Positions 19,511-27,460 of a stretch of DNA of 64,000 nucleotides are shown here, piece after piece (position 1 is the first letter of the stretch; the number at the start of each line of letters is the position of its first letter). Both the position numbers and the translations under genes were made by a program. This DNA comes from Novosphingobium indicum. GTDB lineage: Bacteria > Pseudomonadota > Alphaproteobacteria > Sphingomonadales > Sphingomonadaceae. The stretch covers positions 186,001 to 250,000 of the forward strand of contig NZ_BMLK01000006.1 of NCBI RefSeq assembly GCF_014645195.1. The letters are read 5' to 3'. The notes under the pieces are model-generated. The model had not been told where the DNA came from. It searched no databases and was given only the letters and a program-made list of their open reading frames with translations.

Positions 19511-20602
19511 TCAAGCGAGGTATTCGGCCGGGACGACTTCACCCACTCGCCCGAAGATGGCGAGAAGAAGCGCCTGCCTGATCCACACGGCGCCGTCGGC
19601 CTGGTTGAAATAGAGATTGTGCTGGGTGTTATCGAGGCTGATATCAAGTTCCTCGCCGCGGGCCAGCGGGTGCAGGATCACTGTGTCCGGTTTCAGCCTG
19701 CTGTCCCTGTCCAGCGAGAAGGCATCCCCGAAGAAGCGGTACCCGTCGCCCAGATAGGCGATCGCGTTCATGTAGATGACGTCGAGGTACTCGAGGCTCT
19801 GCTTGAGGTTCTGCGAGAAATCGATGCCGATCGGGCTGGCATTGGTCAGCTCGCGGATTTCCTCGCCTAGCGGATCGGCCATTTCCGAAAAGATCGTGAT
19901 GTGGCTGATGTTTTCGGGGAACAGCAGCGCCAGCATCAGGAAGCTCTTCACCGTGCGCATGTTGCCCGGTGTGCCGATGATGCCGATGTTGAGGCGGAAC
20001 TGCTCCGGGATTTCGCCATAGGCGATCTCGGGCCGCCACTTCAGCAGGGCGTACCAGTCGGCCAGCGCCTGCGTCGGGTGCTCGTCCGACCCGTTGCCGC
20101 CGTTGAGAAGCGGAATGCGCAAATATTCGCACAGCTCGTTGACCGCCGATTGCTCGGTGTGCCGGACAGCGACGACGTCTGCATAGGAATTGAACATCTG
20201 GCCGATGTCGCGCAGCGATTCCCCCTTGGCGACGCCGGTGGTCTTGGCATCCGCGACGCTGATCGTGCGGCCGCCGAGGTGCAGCATGGCGCTTTCGAAA
20301 GAGAGGCGTGTGCGCGTACTCGGTTCGAAGAAGGCAGCGGCCATGATCTTGTCGTCCAGTGCATGCATCACTGGAAAGCTCTTGAGCTGGAGATAGGCGG
20401 CAAGCTTCATCAGTTCGCACAAGATGTCGCGATCGAACTGGTGTGCAGACAGCACCGAGGTGTCGTGCATGCGCTCCAGCACGTCCAGCCGCAATCTGGG
20501 ATCGTGCTTGAGCAGGCCGGCAGGATCCGGGCAATTGCCGATCACCCCCGCCTTGCGTTCGGAGTCCGCCTGATGTTCGACTTGGGAAGCGGGCAATGTC
20601 AC
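19511..20602 (-). CDS. Aspartate/ornithine carbamoyltransferase superfamily enzyme with altered amino-acid-binding loop
   Basis: The 363-residue protein starts at GTG 20602, which overlaps the stop of the 40-residue gene (GTGA). Carbamoyl-phosphate-binding parts are intact: STRTR at 95-99, the lysine loop VAKGES at 124-129, RHTEQ at 147-151, HPTQ at 175-178 and MRT at 215-217. In E. coli PyrB the aspartate is held by Arg229 and Gln231 in TRVQKER; here the aligned stretch is MNAIAYLGDGYR (278-289), and HPLPR has become HPLAR (311-315). It also has about 45 extra N-terminal residues. So the carbamoyl donor is probably kept but the acceptor may not be aspartate. No pyr genes adjoin it. Confidence 0.82.
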   Translation of the reverse strand: MTLPASQVEHQADSERKAGVIGNCPDPAGLLKHDPRLRLDVLERMHDTSVLSAHQFDRDILCELMKLAAYLQLKSFPVMHALDDKIMAAAFFEPSTRTRLSFESAMLHLGGRTISVADAKTTGVAKGESLRDIGQMFNSYADVVAVRHTEQSAVNELCEYLRIPLLNGGNGSDEHPTQALADWYALLKWRPEIAYGEIPEQFRLNIGIIGTPGNMRTVKSFLMLALLFPENISHITIFSEMADPLGEEIRELTNASPIGIDFSQNLKQSLEYLDVIYMNAIAYLGDGYRFFGDAFSLDRDSRLKPDTVILHPLARGEELDISLDNTQHNLYFNQADGAVWIRQALLLAIFGRVGEVVPAEYLA

Positions 20603-20721
20603 CAGATTTCACCGTTCTTTAAGTCACGGATGAGGAGCGTGGCGAGGCCGAGGCCAGTGAGGGCGCACCAGATCAGCGCGCCGTAGATGATTACTGTGAG
20701 GAATCCGGCTGAAAAGGTCAT
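20599..20721 (-). CDS. 40-residue single-pass membrane microprotein, coupled to the symporter
   Basis: ATG at 20721 overlaps the symporter stop (ATGA), and the TGA at 20599-20601 overlaps the GTG of the carbamoyltransferase homologue (GTGA). The product has one hydrophobic helix of about 26 residues (from FLTVIIYGALIWCALTGLG to LATLLI), then a charged tail RDLKNGEIW. Coupling on both sides with no spare base strongly suggests a translated gene. Other SSS symporters have small partner subunits, usually about 80 residues with two helices, so this could be a minimal partner of the symporter. I know no matching family. Confidence 0.75.
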   Translation of the reverse strand: MTFSAGFLTVIIYGALIWCALTGLGLATLLIRDLKNGEIW

Positions 20722-22142
20722 GCTGCCTCACTCAGTTGGGCCCAGTCGAACCGGGCCTTCGAGAAGTGGGCGCAAGCCAGCACCCACACCATCGACACGG
20801 CGGTGGCGATCAGTGTCGCCACGTACCAGCCGATTGCAAAATAGCAGACGAGGCCAACGCCTGCGCCCAGCAGCATCCCCCCAACGGCACCGACCGTGCT
20901 GGCCCTGCGCCAGTAAAGGCCGGTGACGATCGGCCAGATCATCGAGCCCACCAGCGGGCCGGCGAAGAACAGGACCGAAGCCAGCGTGCCGATACGCGGC
21001 AGACAGACAAGCCACGTGAACAGCCCGAGCGCCAAGGTCACATACTGTGCCATCTTTTTCAACGTTTCCGGAGGGGCGCCGGGATTCATCAGCTTGCGGT
21101 AGACATCTTCCGTCAGCAGATCGGACGTCGCCGCGAGCAGGCTGTCGAGGCTGGAGGCCAGCGAACAGAACACGACAATGAAGATCGCGATCGCGCCGAA
21201 TTCGCCCAGCACGTCGGCGACCACCAGCGGGCCGACCATGTCTGCGGCGGGAACCGGAACGTTGAGCGCGCCCGAGGCGAGGGCGATGAAGCCGGCGGCG
21301 ATGGGGATGGGAAACCAGATGAGACCGCCCAAGGCAAAGGCCTTGCCGCCCACGCCGTCTCGAAAGGCGAAGGCACGGCTCCACCACACGTTGTTGTGGA
21401 ACACCTCGCCCAGACCGAACAGCAGGTTGTTGAAGATTGCCATGATCGCGGCGGGAAACAGGACGTTGAGCAGGGCAGGGCGGGTGGCCTGCAGGTTCTC
21501 GTGAATTTGGTCGACGGAAACATGCGAAAGGACGGCAAAGCCGACGATCACAACGCCGACGATGATGATCAGGCTCTGGATGAAGTCGGTGCCGATGACC
21601 GCGCCGAGCCCGCCGCGCATCGTGTAGATCACGCAGACCGCAAGGATCACCGTCATGCCCCACGCATAGGGAATGCCCGACAGGGCGTTGAGCAGGATGC
21701 CGCCAGCCATGGCCATGCTGACCAGCCAGGTCAGCGAATAGAAAAGCGTGTAGACCATGAAGATGGCCCACGCCGCGCGGCCGTAGCGCAGGCGGAAGAA
21801 GTCGCCGCTGGTATACCCGGTCGGCATGAGCTTGCGGATCCTGACCGCCATCGGTGCGAACAGGAACAGGCCGACGCTCGCGGTGGTATAGGCAAGCATC
21901 CCCCACACGCCGAGCTCGAGCGCGAATTGCGGGGCGAGCATCGTCGTGTTCGAGGTGATCCAGGTCGCGGCCGCCGTCGCCGAGCCAAGAGCAAGGCCGA
22001 TGTTGCGACCGGCCAGGGCGTGGTCTTCGAAGCTCTTGTTGCGCCGGCCCCAATAGATGCCGAGGCCGATCCACAAGGCACTGAAGGCTGCCAGCAGAAT
22101 CCAGCCGACGACCGGGGGCAGAATGGCTGCACTTTCATTCAT
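20718..22142 (-). CDS. Sodium/solute symporter (SSS family)
   Basis: The 474-residue membrane protein starts at ATG 22142, overlapping the upstream stop by eight bases; longer in-frame starts would run into that gene. It has about 13 helices of the SSS fold, with GRRNKSFEDHALAGRNIG near residue 32 after the first helix, ATWITSNTTMLAPQFALE near 58, and an FCSLASSLDSLLAATSDL block near 320 that corresponds to the Na2-site helix. The wide family moves sugars, urea, amino acids, nucleosides and carboxylates with Na+. The enzymes downstream suggest a ureido, amide or amino-acid-like cargo; that is inference. Confidence 0.9.
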   Translation of the reverse strand: MNESAAILPPVVGWILLAAFSALWIGLGIYWGRRNKSFEDHALAGRNIGLALGSATAAATWITSNTTMLAPQFALELGVWGMLAYTTASVGLFLFAPMAVRIRKLMPTGYTSGDFFRLRYGRAAWAIFMVYTLFYSLTWLVSMAMAGGILLNALSGIPYAWGMTVILAVCVIYTMRGGLGAVIGTDFIQSLIIIVGVVIVGFAVLSHVSVDQIHENLQATRPALLNVLFPAAIMAIFNNLLFGLGEVFHNNVWWSRAFAFRDGVGGKAFALGGLIWFPIPIAAGFIALASGALNVPVPAADMVGPLVVADVLGEFGAIAIFIVVFCSLASSLDSLLAATSDLLTEDVYRKLMNPGAPPETLKKMAQYVTLALGLFTWLVCLPRIGTLASVLFFAGPLVGSMIWPIVTGLYWRRASTVGAVGGMLLGAGVGLVCYFAIGWYVATLIATAVSMVWVLACAHFSKARFDWAQLSEAA

Positions 22143-22569
22143 CGCGGGCACCCCGCAGGATTGTCGCGACGATGGCGAGCGTGACCAATGCGCCAATGGC
22201 AACAAGCAACAAGGCTCGGCTGAGCGATTGGTGCGCGACCGATACGAGCAGGGGCGTTGATACTGCCCCTTGGTTGGTGGTCAGGCGCAGGTAGTAGTCA
22301 CCGTTTTCGAGCCCGGACAGGAAATAGCGATGCGCGGCGCCCGTATAGAGTTCGGTGGTCTGCGCGAAGTCCGGCGTCGTCGACATTTCCAGCGATACCG
22401 GCGCGTCTGACTGCCATTCCAGCATGGTGTTGCCGGCATCGGTGGTTACTTCGGATGGCCCGTCGAATTGCGGGGACGCCGCGTGGAGGGGAAGGGCAAG
22501 AAAGGCCATCAGCAGCGATGCGACCATGATTATCAGTCGGGCAGGGGCGGCACTTCGCCACCATCGCAA
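22135..22569 (-). CDS. Exported protein with fibronectin-III-like domain and C-terminal membrane anchor
   Basis: The 144-residue protein has a basic N-terminus and signal (residues 1-30, ending in LPLHA), a beta-rich extracytoplasmic domain of about 80 residues, a helix at about 118-138 and a short RGARDE tail. The middle resembles an Fn3 sandwich: TMLEWQSDAPVSLEMSTT, YFLSGLENGDYYLRL. The start is uncertain: TTG at 22569 gives a proper positively charged signal, while ATG at 22527 would not. Its stop overlaps the symporter start (ATGAATGA), so it may be a periplasm-facing partner of that transporter. No known family recognised. Confidence 0.65.
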   Translation of the reverse strand: MRWWRSAAPARLIIMVASLLMAFLALPLHAASPQFDGPSEVTTDAGNTMLEWQSDAPVSLEMSTTPDFAQTTELYTGAAHRYFLSGLENGDYYLRLTTNQGAVSTPLLVSVAHQSLSRALLLVAIGALVTLAIVATILRGARDE

Positions 22570-22696
22570 CAGAGGAAAGCCGGGACGTCGGACGGTCTGG
22601 ATCAGACTGGGGGCGAAAATCTGGCGGCTGCTTGAGATGGTCCCTTGTCCGTCCTGCCGGCCGGTCTGCCGGTGCTCTTGCTGGTGTGCCCTAAGA

Positions 22697-22737
22697 GGGC
22701 GGTCCCTATCAAATAGGCTTGGGGTAGGGAACCGCCC
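22697..22737 (-). terminator. Strong hairpin between the peroxidase and the symporter sub-operon
   Basis: GGGCGGTCCCTA at 22697-22708 pairs with 22725-22737 over 12 bp with a single bulged base. On the minus strand it begins 19 bases after the peroxidase stop codon and is followed by CTCTTA rather than a clear T-run. It could be an attenuator or an mRNA-stabilising hairpin that lowers expression of the downstream genes. Confidence 0.5.
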
Positions 22738-22755
22738 AAATGAGAGCTTCCCCAG

Positions 22756-24003
22756 CTACTGGATGAAGGGATCGCTGAAGCGAGTGTCGGTTGTAAGTGA
22801 AGTGTCCGTAAGCGTTTCAAGAAAATCGATCAGCGCTTGCTTGTCGGCAGCGGAAAGATTGAGCCGTTGCGGCCCGTTACCCTGCCGCAACCGGTTGTCG
22901 AGCGCCGGGCCGTTCTGGATGCCGCTGTCATAGTGATCGATCACTTGTGCCAGCGAGGTGAAGCGCCCGTCATGCATGAAGAATTGGGATAGCCCCACGT
23001 TCTTCAGCGAGGGGGATTTGAAGACTGTCGTCTCGCCTGCATCGAGCCCGTTGCTGCGGCTGTTCGCGGTGAGCGCGAACGTCGGGGGACGGTGGCAGGC
23101 AGCGCATCCGGCGCCGCCATTGTTGCGGCCATTCAGGAAAAGCCGCTTGCCGAGGTTTTCCGAAGCGGTGAAGCCCGGGAAAGTCAGGTCCAGATTGCGG
23201 TTCGGCGCATTGGCGCTGAAGACCTGCGCATAGGCGCGGTCCCAGCGGCTGTCGCTGGAGATCATGGCACGCTCGAACTGGGCGAGGGCCGTCTGCATGC
23301 GGGTTTCGGTGATCGTGCTCGACCCGAAGGCGAAGTCGAACAGGGCCGGATAGTATTCGATCCCGTTCATCTTGCTAATCAGGGCATCGATACCGCCGGC
23401 GCCATCGTCCCAGCCCATCTCGACCGGGTTCTGGATCGGTTGCGTCGCCTGATCCTCCACCGAACTGGCGCGCTTGTCCCAGAACATGGTCCCGGGCTGG
23501 TAGTAGCGCACGTTCCCGAGGCGCATGGCATGGGCTGCCGTCCTGCCGCCATCTAAGCCGGTCGACAGCGCCTCGTTGTCATCGAAGCCGAGCGCCTGCT
23601 GGTGGCAACTCGCGCATGAGACCGTATCGTTTACCGAAAGCGCTGTGTCGTAGAACAGCACGCGGCCCAGCGTCGCCACAGCATTGGAAATCGGGCCGGG
23701 GGCGTTGTCGTCTCCGTTTACCGTGTTGTCGTAGTAGGCCGGAAGGCTCGGGTTGGCGTAGTTGTCCAGGCTATCGAGATCGATCGTGAAGTACTGCGCG
23801 ACAATCTCTGCCGGAGTGGTAGCCGTGGGAGCAGGTGTCGGCGTCGGTGTAGCGGTGGGCGTCGGGGAAGGCGTGGGCGTCGCCGTGACGACCGTCCCGC
23901 CATCGCCGCTGTCTCCGCCTCCGCAAGCCTGAAGCAAGGCCAGTGCGCCTGTCGCTGCCAGCGTGCGCAGCGCGATACCTTTCGAACTCCAATTCACATC
24001 CAT
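22756..24003 (-). CDS. Diheme cytochrome c peroxidase / MauG-family lipoprotein
   Basis: The 415-residue protein starts at ATG 24003 behind GGAGGAT. It has a signal with lipobox LLQAC (Cys27), then a low-complexity linker of TP repeats (about 39-63) that would hold the enzyme away from the membrane. Two c-heme sites follow, CASCH at 130-134 and CAACH at 300-304, the layout of bacterial diheme peroxidases and MauG-like oxidases. FMHDGRFTSL near residue 354 is a conserved family region. Such enzymes reduce H2O2 or oxidise a protein or small substrate in the periplasm. It sits after a TonB receptor and may act on the imported ligand; that is speculative. Confidence 0.88.
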   Translation of the reverse strand: MDVNWSSKGIALRTLAATGALALLQACGGGDSGDGGTVVTATPTPSPTPTATPTPTPAPTATTPAEIVAQYFTIDLDSLDNYANPSLPAYYDNTVNGDDNAPGPISNAVATLGRVLFYDTALSVNDTVSCASCHQQALGFDDNEALSTGLDGGRTAAHAMRLGNVRYYQPGTMFWDKRASSVEDQATQPIQNPVEMGWDDGAGGIDALISKMNGIEYYPALFDFAFGSSTITETRMQTALAQFERAMISSDSRWDRAYAQVFSANAPNRNLDLTFPGFTASENLGKRLFLNGRNNGGAGCAACHRPPTFALTANSRSNGLDAGETTVFKSPSLKNVGLSQFFMHDGRFTSLAQVIDHYDSGIQNGPALDNRLRQGNGPQRLNLSAADKQALIDFLETLTDTSLTTDTRFSDPFIQ

Positions 24004-24090
24004 CCTCCGACATGAGCAAACTTTGCTGTCGAAGGGGGGACGGAGCCGCCTGCCGATATGCGCATCGGCGGCGTGAAAAAATGTGCGGGA

Positions 24091-26460
24091 TCAGAAACCC
24101 ATGCTGGCAGAGAGCCGCAGCGTGCGCGGTCGCAGCGGTGTCGCCTGCGGGGCAAGACGCACGGCGAAGGGGTTGCCGAAAGCAAAGCGGTTGCCGCGGG
24201 TATCGAGCACGTTGTCGAGAGCAAAAGAAAGCGTCCACGCACCGGCAGTCATGGAAGCGGAGAGCGCCGTATCGATATAGTCGCCCTGACGGACCTGCGA
24301 TGTGGGATCGATGTCGAGATAGGACGTGCCGACATAACGCAGCGAAGCCGAAAGGTTCAGGCTTTGGCCCGAAGGCAGGGGCACGTCCGCGCCGAGGCTG
24401 GCATGGGCGCCGAAGTCGGCCACATTGGGCAAGGTACGCCGGTTGATCGTCTGGCTTGGTGTCAGCCGGTCAATCCGGTTGTGATTGAGGAAAGCGGCGA
24501 TTTCCGCATGCCAGACTGGATCGAAGCGGACCCGGGCACTGGCGGTCAGACCGAAAATCCGTCCGTTGCCAAGGTTGCGGGTGATAGGAAAGCCTTCGGC
24601 CTGCACCAGATCGCCCTGGATACGCCTCCAGCGGACATAGAAGGCTGCCAGCGAGAGATCTGCGTCGAATGGCTCGGAAAGCCGCGTGCGCATACCGAGT
24701 TCGGCGGACTGCATTTTATCGGCGCGGAACTGGGTGGGGATCGGCGTTCCGTCATCCGCGCGTTCGACCGTCACGCCGCCCGTCCGGTAGCCGTGCTGGT
24801 ATCGGGCATAGAACAGCGTGCCAGGTTCGGGATGCCAGCCGATCGCAGCCATGGGCAGGAACCGCAGCGGTGGGTTGTCGCTGTCTTCCGCCACGTTGGC
24901 GCCGAAAAGGCGCACGCTGTGGCTTTCGGTCGCCACGAGCCGTCCTCCCAGCGTGAGCGACCAGCGAGGGGCTGGGCGCAGAGTTCCTTCGCCGAATAGG
25001 GCGTATTCGCGAATACGGTAGCGGATATCGGCAAAGGGCGGTGGGCTGTCTCCGCTCAGGCTGGTGACGAGTTGCGTATAGTCATCGCGGTTGGACAGGA
25101 AGCTCACGCCGGCCACCCAGGAAAACGCGCCGCTGCCGGGCGAACTCAGCCGGGTTTCATGCGTTATCAGCCGGATGCGCCGGGCCTCGTCGTAGGCTTG
25201 TCTCAGGCCCTCGCCGGCGAGAACGCTGGAATCGAAGCGGGTGTCCAGATCGTTGTCGACGATGCCCGTGGTGGAGACGAGGCGCAGCGGGCCGAGATGG
25301 CCGAGAAGCGTCAGGTTCCCCCCGATCAGGTCATTGGCAAATGGTTGTGCGATCAGGCTTTCGCGTGTCAGCCCGGCAAACCTTGGATCGATGTACTGAC
25401 CATCGCGAGTGCGCCGGCGCTGGCCGAATGCGCTTGCCGAGACGGTCCAGCCTTCCGGCAGGTCGCTGTGCAGTGCGGCACGAAACCCGGCCGTGCGGGA
25501 TATATTGACGTTGGTGAGACCACGTTCGCTGTCATCGACATAGCCGCCTTCACGTCCGCCGTACGCCACCAGCCTCACGGCCGTGTTGTCGCTCAGCGGC
25601 GCATTGATCATGCCGGCGCCATCGACCCCGGGTTCGCCGTGCTGGGTGATCGCCGCTCCGGACCAGATCCGGCCTTGCCATGTCGAGGGATCGGGTGCCT
25701 TGGGGGAAAGCCGGATCACGCCCCCGAGCGCCCCGGCGCCGTAGAGCGTGCCCTGGGGCCCTTCGATCAGCTCGATCTTGTCCATGTCGTAAAGGCCGAG
25801 GCCGGGGTTGGGCGCGCTGTAGATCAGCCGCTGCTCACCCAGATAGAGGCTGATGGTCGACTGGGTCGGCCCGTTGAAACTGCTGTCGGCAATGCCGCGC
25901 ACGAAGATCTTGTCGCGCCCCGTGCCAAGCGCCGTTCCTGCCGTCTGCGGGAATGCGGCTAGCAGGTTCTCGAGCAGTGGAGGCGCGGCCGAACTTTCAA
26001 GATCAAAGGTAGAGATTATCTGTACAGCGCCGGGATAAACCGAGAGATCGGTGTCACTCTTGCTTGCTGAAACAACAATCGGTTCGGGAGCGATGGTGGG
26101 CAGCAGCTCTTCGGCGTTGGCGGGGGCAGCGCGGACCGGCTTGCGTTCGATCCGGTAGACATTCGCCGAAGCACGGCGGGCCCTGTAGCCGGTTCCGTTG
26201 AGTAACCGATGCAGCGCTTCGGGCACAGTCATGCGCCCGTCAACGCCTTCTGTACGCAGGCGCGAGAGGGCCGGCTCGGTTCCTCCCACGGCAATGCCCG
26301 TTTGCTTAGAGAGTGCCTGCAGGGCCCTGGTCAGCGTGCCAGGCGCAATGTGGATGTCGTGACGGGTTTCGCTTTGCGCATGGGCAGCGATCGGGATTGC
26401 GATAGCGCCGGATAGCAGGGCGGATGCTGCAAGGCATGCGTTCCAACGCCCGTATTTCAC
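24091..26460 (-). CDS. TonB-dependent receptor with N-terminal signalling (STN) domain, FecA type
   Basis: The 789-residue protein starts at GTG 26460 after GGGGGAG. Residues 1-28 are a signal peptide. An STN/secretin-type signalling domain follows at about 36-105 (APGTLTRALQALSKQTGI, then MTVPEALHRLLNGTGY). The plug starts near VVSASKSDTDLSVYPGAVQI (130-150), and a 22-strand barrel ends in LRLSASMGF with the terminal Phe. STN receptors pass a ligand-bound signal to a FecR-type anti-sigma factor, and fecR and an ECF sigma gene lie directly upstream. It should import a ligand such as a siderophore or other scarce compound and induce its own operon. The ligand is not known. Confidence 0.93.
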   Translation of the reverse strand: MKYGRWNACLAASALLSGAIAIPIAAHAQSETRHDIHIAPGTLTRALQALSKQTGIAVGGTEPALSRLRTEGVDGRMTVPEALHRLLNGTGYRARRASANVYRIERKPVRAAPANAEELLPTIAPEPIVVSASKSDTDLSVYPGAVQIISTFDLESSAAPPLLENLLAAFPQTAGTALGTGRDKIFVRGIADSSFNGPTQSTISLYLGEQRLIYSAPNPGLGLYDMDKIELIEGPQGTLYGAGALGGVIRLSPKAPDPSTWQGRIWSGAAITQHGEPGVDGAGMINAPLSDNTAVRLVAYGGREGGYVDDSERGLTNVNISRTAGFRAALHSDLPEGWTVSASAFGQRRRTRDGQYIDPRFAGLTRESLIAQPFANDLIGGNLTLLGHLGPLRLVSTTGIVDNDLDTRFDSSVLAGEGLRQAYDEARRIRLITHETRLSSPGSGAFSWVAGVSFLSNRDDYTQLVTSLSGDSPPPFADIRYRIREYALFGEGTLRPAPRWSLTLGGRLVATESHSVRLFGANVAEDSDNPPLRFLPMAAIGWHPEPGTLFYARYQHGYRTGGVTVERADDGTPIPTQFRADKMQSAELGMRTRLSEPFDADLSLAAFYVRWRRIQGDLVQAEGFPITRNLGNGRIFGLTASARVRFDPVWHAEIAAFLNHNRIDRLTPSQTINRRTLPNVADFGAHASLGADVPLPSGQSLNLSASLRYVGTSYLDIDPTSQVRQGDYIDTALSASMTAGAWTLSFALDNVLDTRGNRFAFGNPFAVRLAPQATPLRPRTLRLSASMGF

Positions 26461-26482
26461 CCCCGTTCTCCCCCTCGGCGCC

Positions 26483-27460
26483 TCAAGAGGGCTCGATTTC
26501 CCAATCCCCCTTGGCCGTCCGCCGCACAGTGCCGCCGAGCACCCCTGCTGCCCGCGAAACCGCCTCTTCCGGCTCCCCGTCTGTAGGGATTACACCGGTA
26601 AAGCGCTGTTGGGAAAGACCCGGTGCGATGTGGACCCGGAGGCCGAGCGTGCGGCTGAGGTCAGCCGCAACCATGGGCAGCGGAGCGTCGCGATAAGTCA
26701 GCCGCTGGTCGCGCCAGCCGGCCATCTCGTCTGCCGAGATGGCGCGACGTTCACCGGTCGCCGATCCGCTCCGCAAAAGGAATGCTTGTCCTGCGGCCAG
26801 TTCGATCGCTTCCGCATCGGGATTGATCACGACCTTGCCGCTACCCACCGCAACGCGGGTACCGAAGGTGTCCTGAATGACATCGAAACTGGTGCCCCGA
26901 TCGATCAGCGTCAGTTCGCCTGCTTCGACCCGCAGTTTCGAGGGTGTGGGGGAGTCGATATAGAACGCCGCTTCGCCCGATTTCAGCCGCACGACTGGAG
27001 CCGGTCCGCGCGCGATTTCCATTCGCGTTTCGCCGTTGAGGGCAACGCGGACCGTCGGATCGAGCATGACTTCGCGGGTTTCTCCCGCTGCCGTGGCGAT
27101 GGTTTCGAACGTGAGTTGGCTCGGTTTTGGCCAGAACGTGACGGCGAGGACCAGAACGGCAGCCAGCATGCCACCGATGGCCGCGAGGCGAGGCCAGCCG
27201 ATGCGTTGGACGGGTTCGCGTTTCGCCTCTGGAGGCGTGATTGCCGTAGCTTCGAGCCTTTCGACTTTGCCGTCGAGAGCGACGACTTCGTCGTAGATCG
27301 CGGCATGGCTTTCATCTTCACCCAGCCAGTCGGAAAAAGCGATCCAGTCGCCCCCTTTCATCGTGTCGCCCTGTTGACGCACGAACCACTCTACAGCCGC
27401 CTCCAGGGTGGCTTCGTTTGCAGGGGAGCCTTTGCTGTTCATCTCATGATCAGACGTCAC
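26483..27460 (-). CDS. FecR-family anti-sigma / signal transducer
   Basis: The 325-residue inner-membrane protein starts at GTG 27460, overlapping the sigma factor stop (GTGA); ATG six codons later is an alternative. The N-terminal cytoplasmic part holds the FecR N-domain (EAAVEWFVRQQGD, then WIAFSDWLGEDESHAAIYDEV). One helix lies near residues 92-112. The periplasmic part has the FecR domain (TAAGETREVMLDPTVRVALN, IDRGTSFDVI) and a C-terminal STN-interacting region (PLPMVAADLSRTLGLRV). It should hold or activate the sigma factor depending on the receptor's ligand state. Confidence 0.93.
   Translation of the reverse strand: MTSDHEMNSKGSPANEATLEAAVEWFVRQQGDTMKGGDWIAFSDWLGEDESHAAIYDEVVALDGKVERLEATAITPPEAKREPVQRIGWPRLAAIGGMLAAVLVLAVTFWPKPSQLTFETIATAAGETREVMLDPTVRVALNGETRMEIARGPAPVVRLKSGEAAFYIDSPTPSKLRVEAGELTLIDRGTSFDVIQDTFGTRVAVGSGKVVINPDAEAIELAAGQAFLLRSGSATGERRAISADEMAGWRDQRLTYRDAPLPMVAADLSRTLGLRVHIAPGLSQQRFTGVIPTDGEPEEAVSRAAGVLGGTVRRTAKGDWEIEPS

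Noticed and set aside
17532..20602. Lasso-peptide or other RiPP cluster, because an AsnB-like protein lies near a TonB receptor, FecR and a sigma factor
   Set aside because: The AsnB has the complete glutaminase domain with Cys2, no transglutaminase-like leader peptidase is present and I found no precursor peptide.
19511..20602. Housekeeping pyrB
   Set aside because: No pyrC or carbamoyl-phosphate synthase neighbours, altered aspartate loop, and a transport operon context; still possible if no other pyrB exists in the genome.
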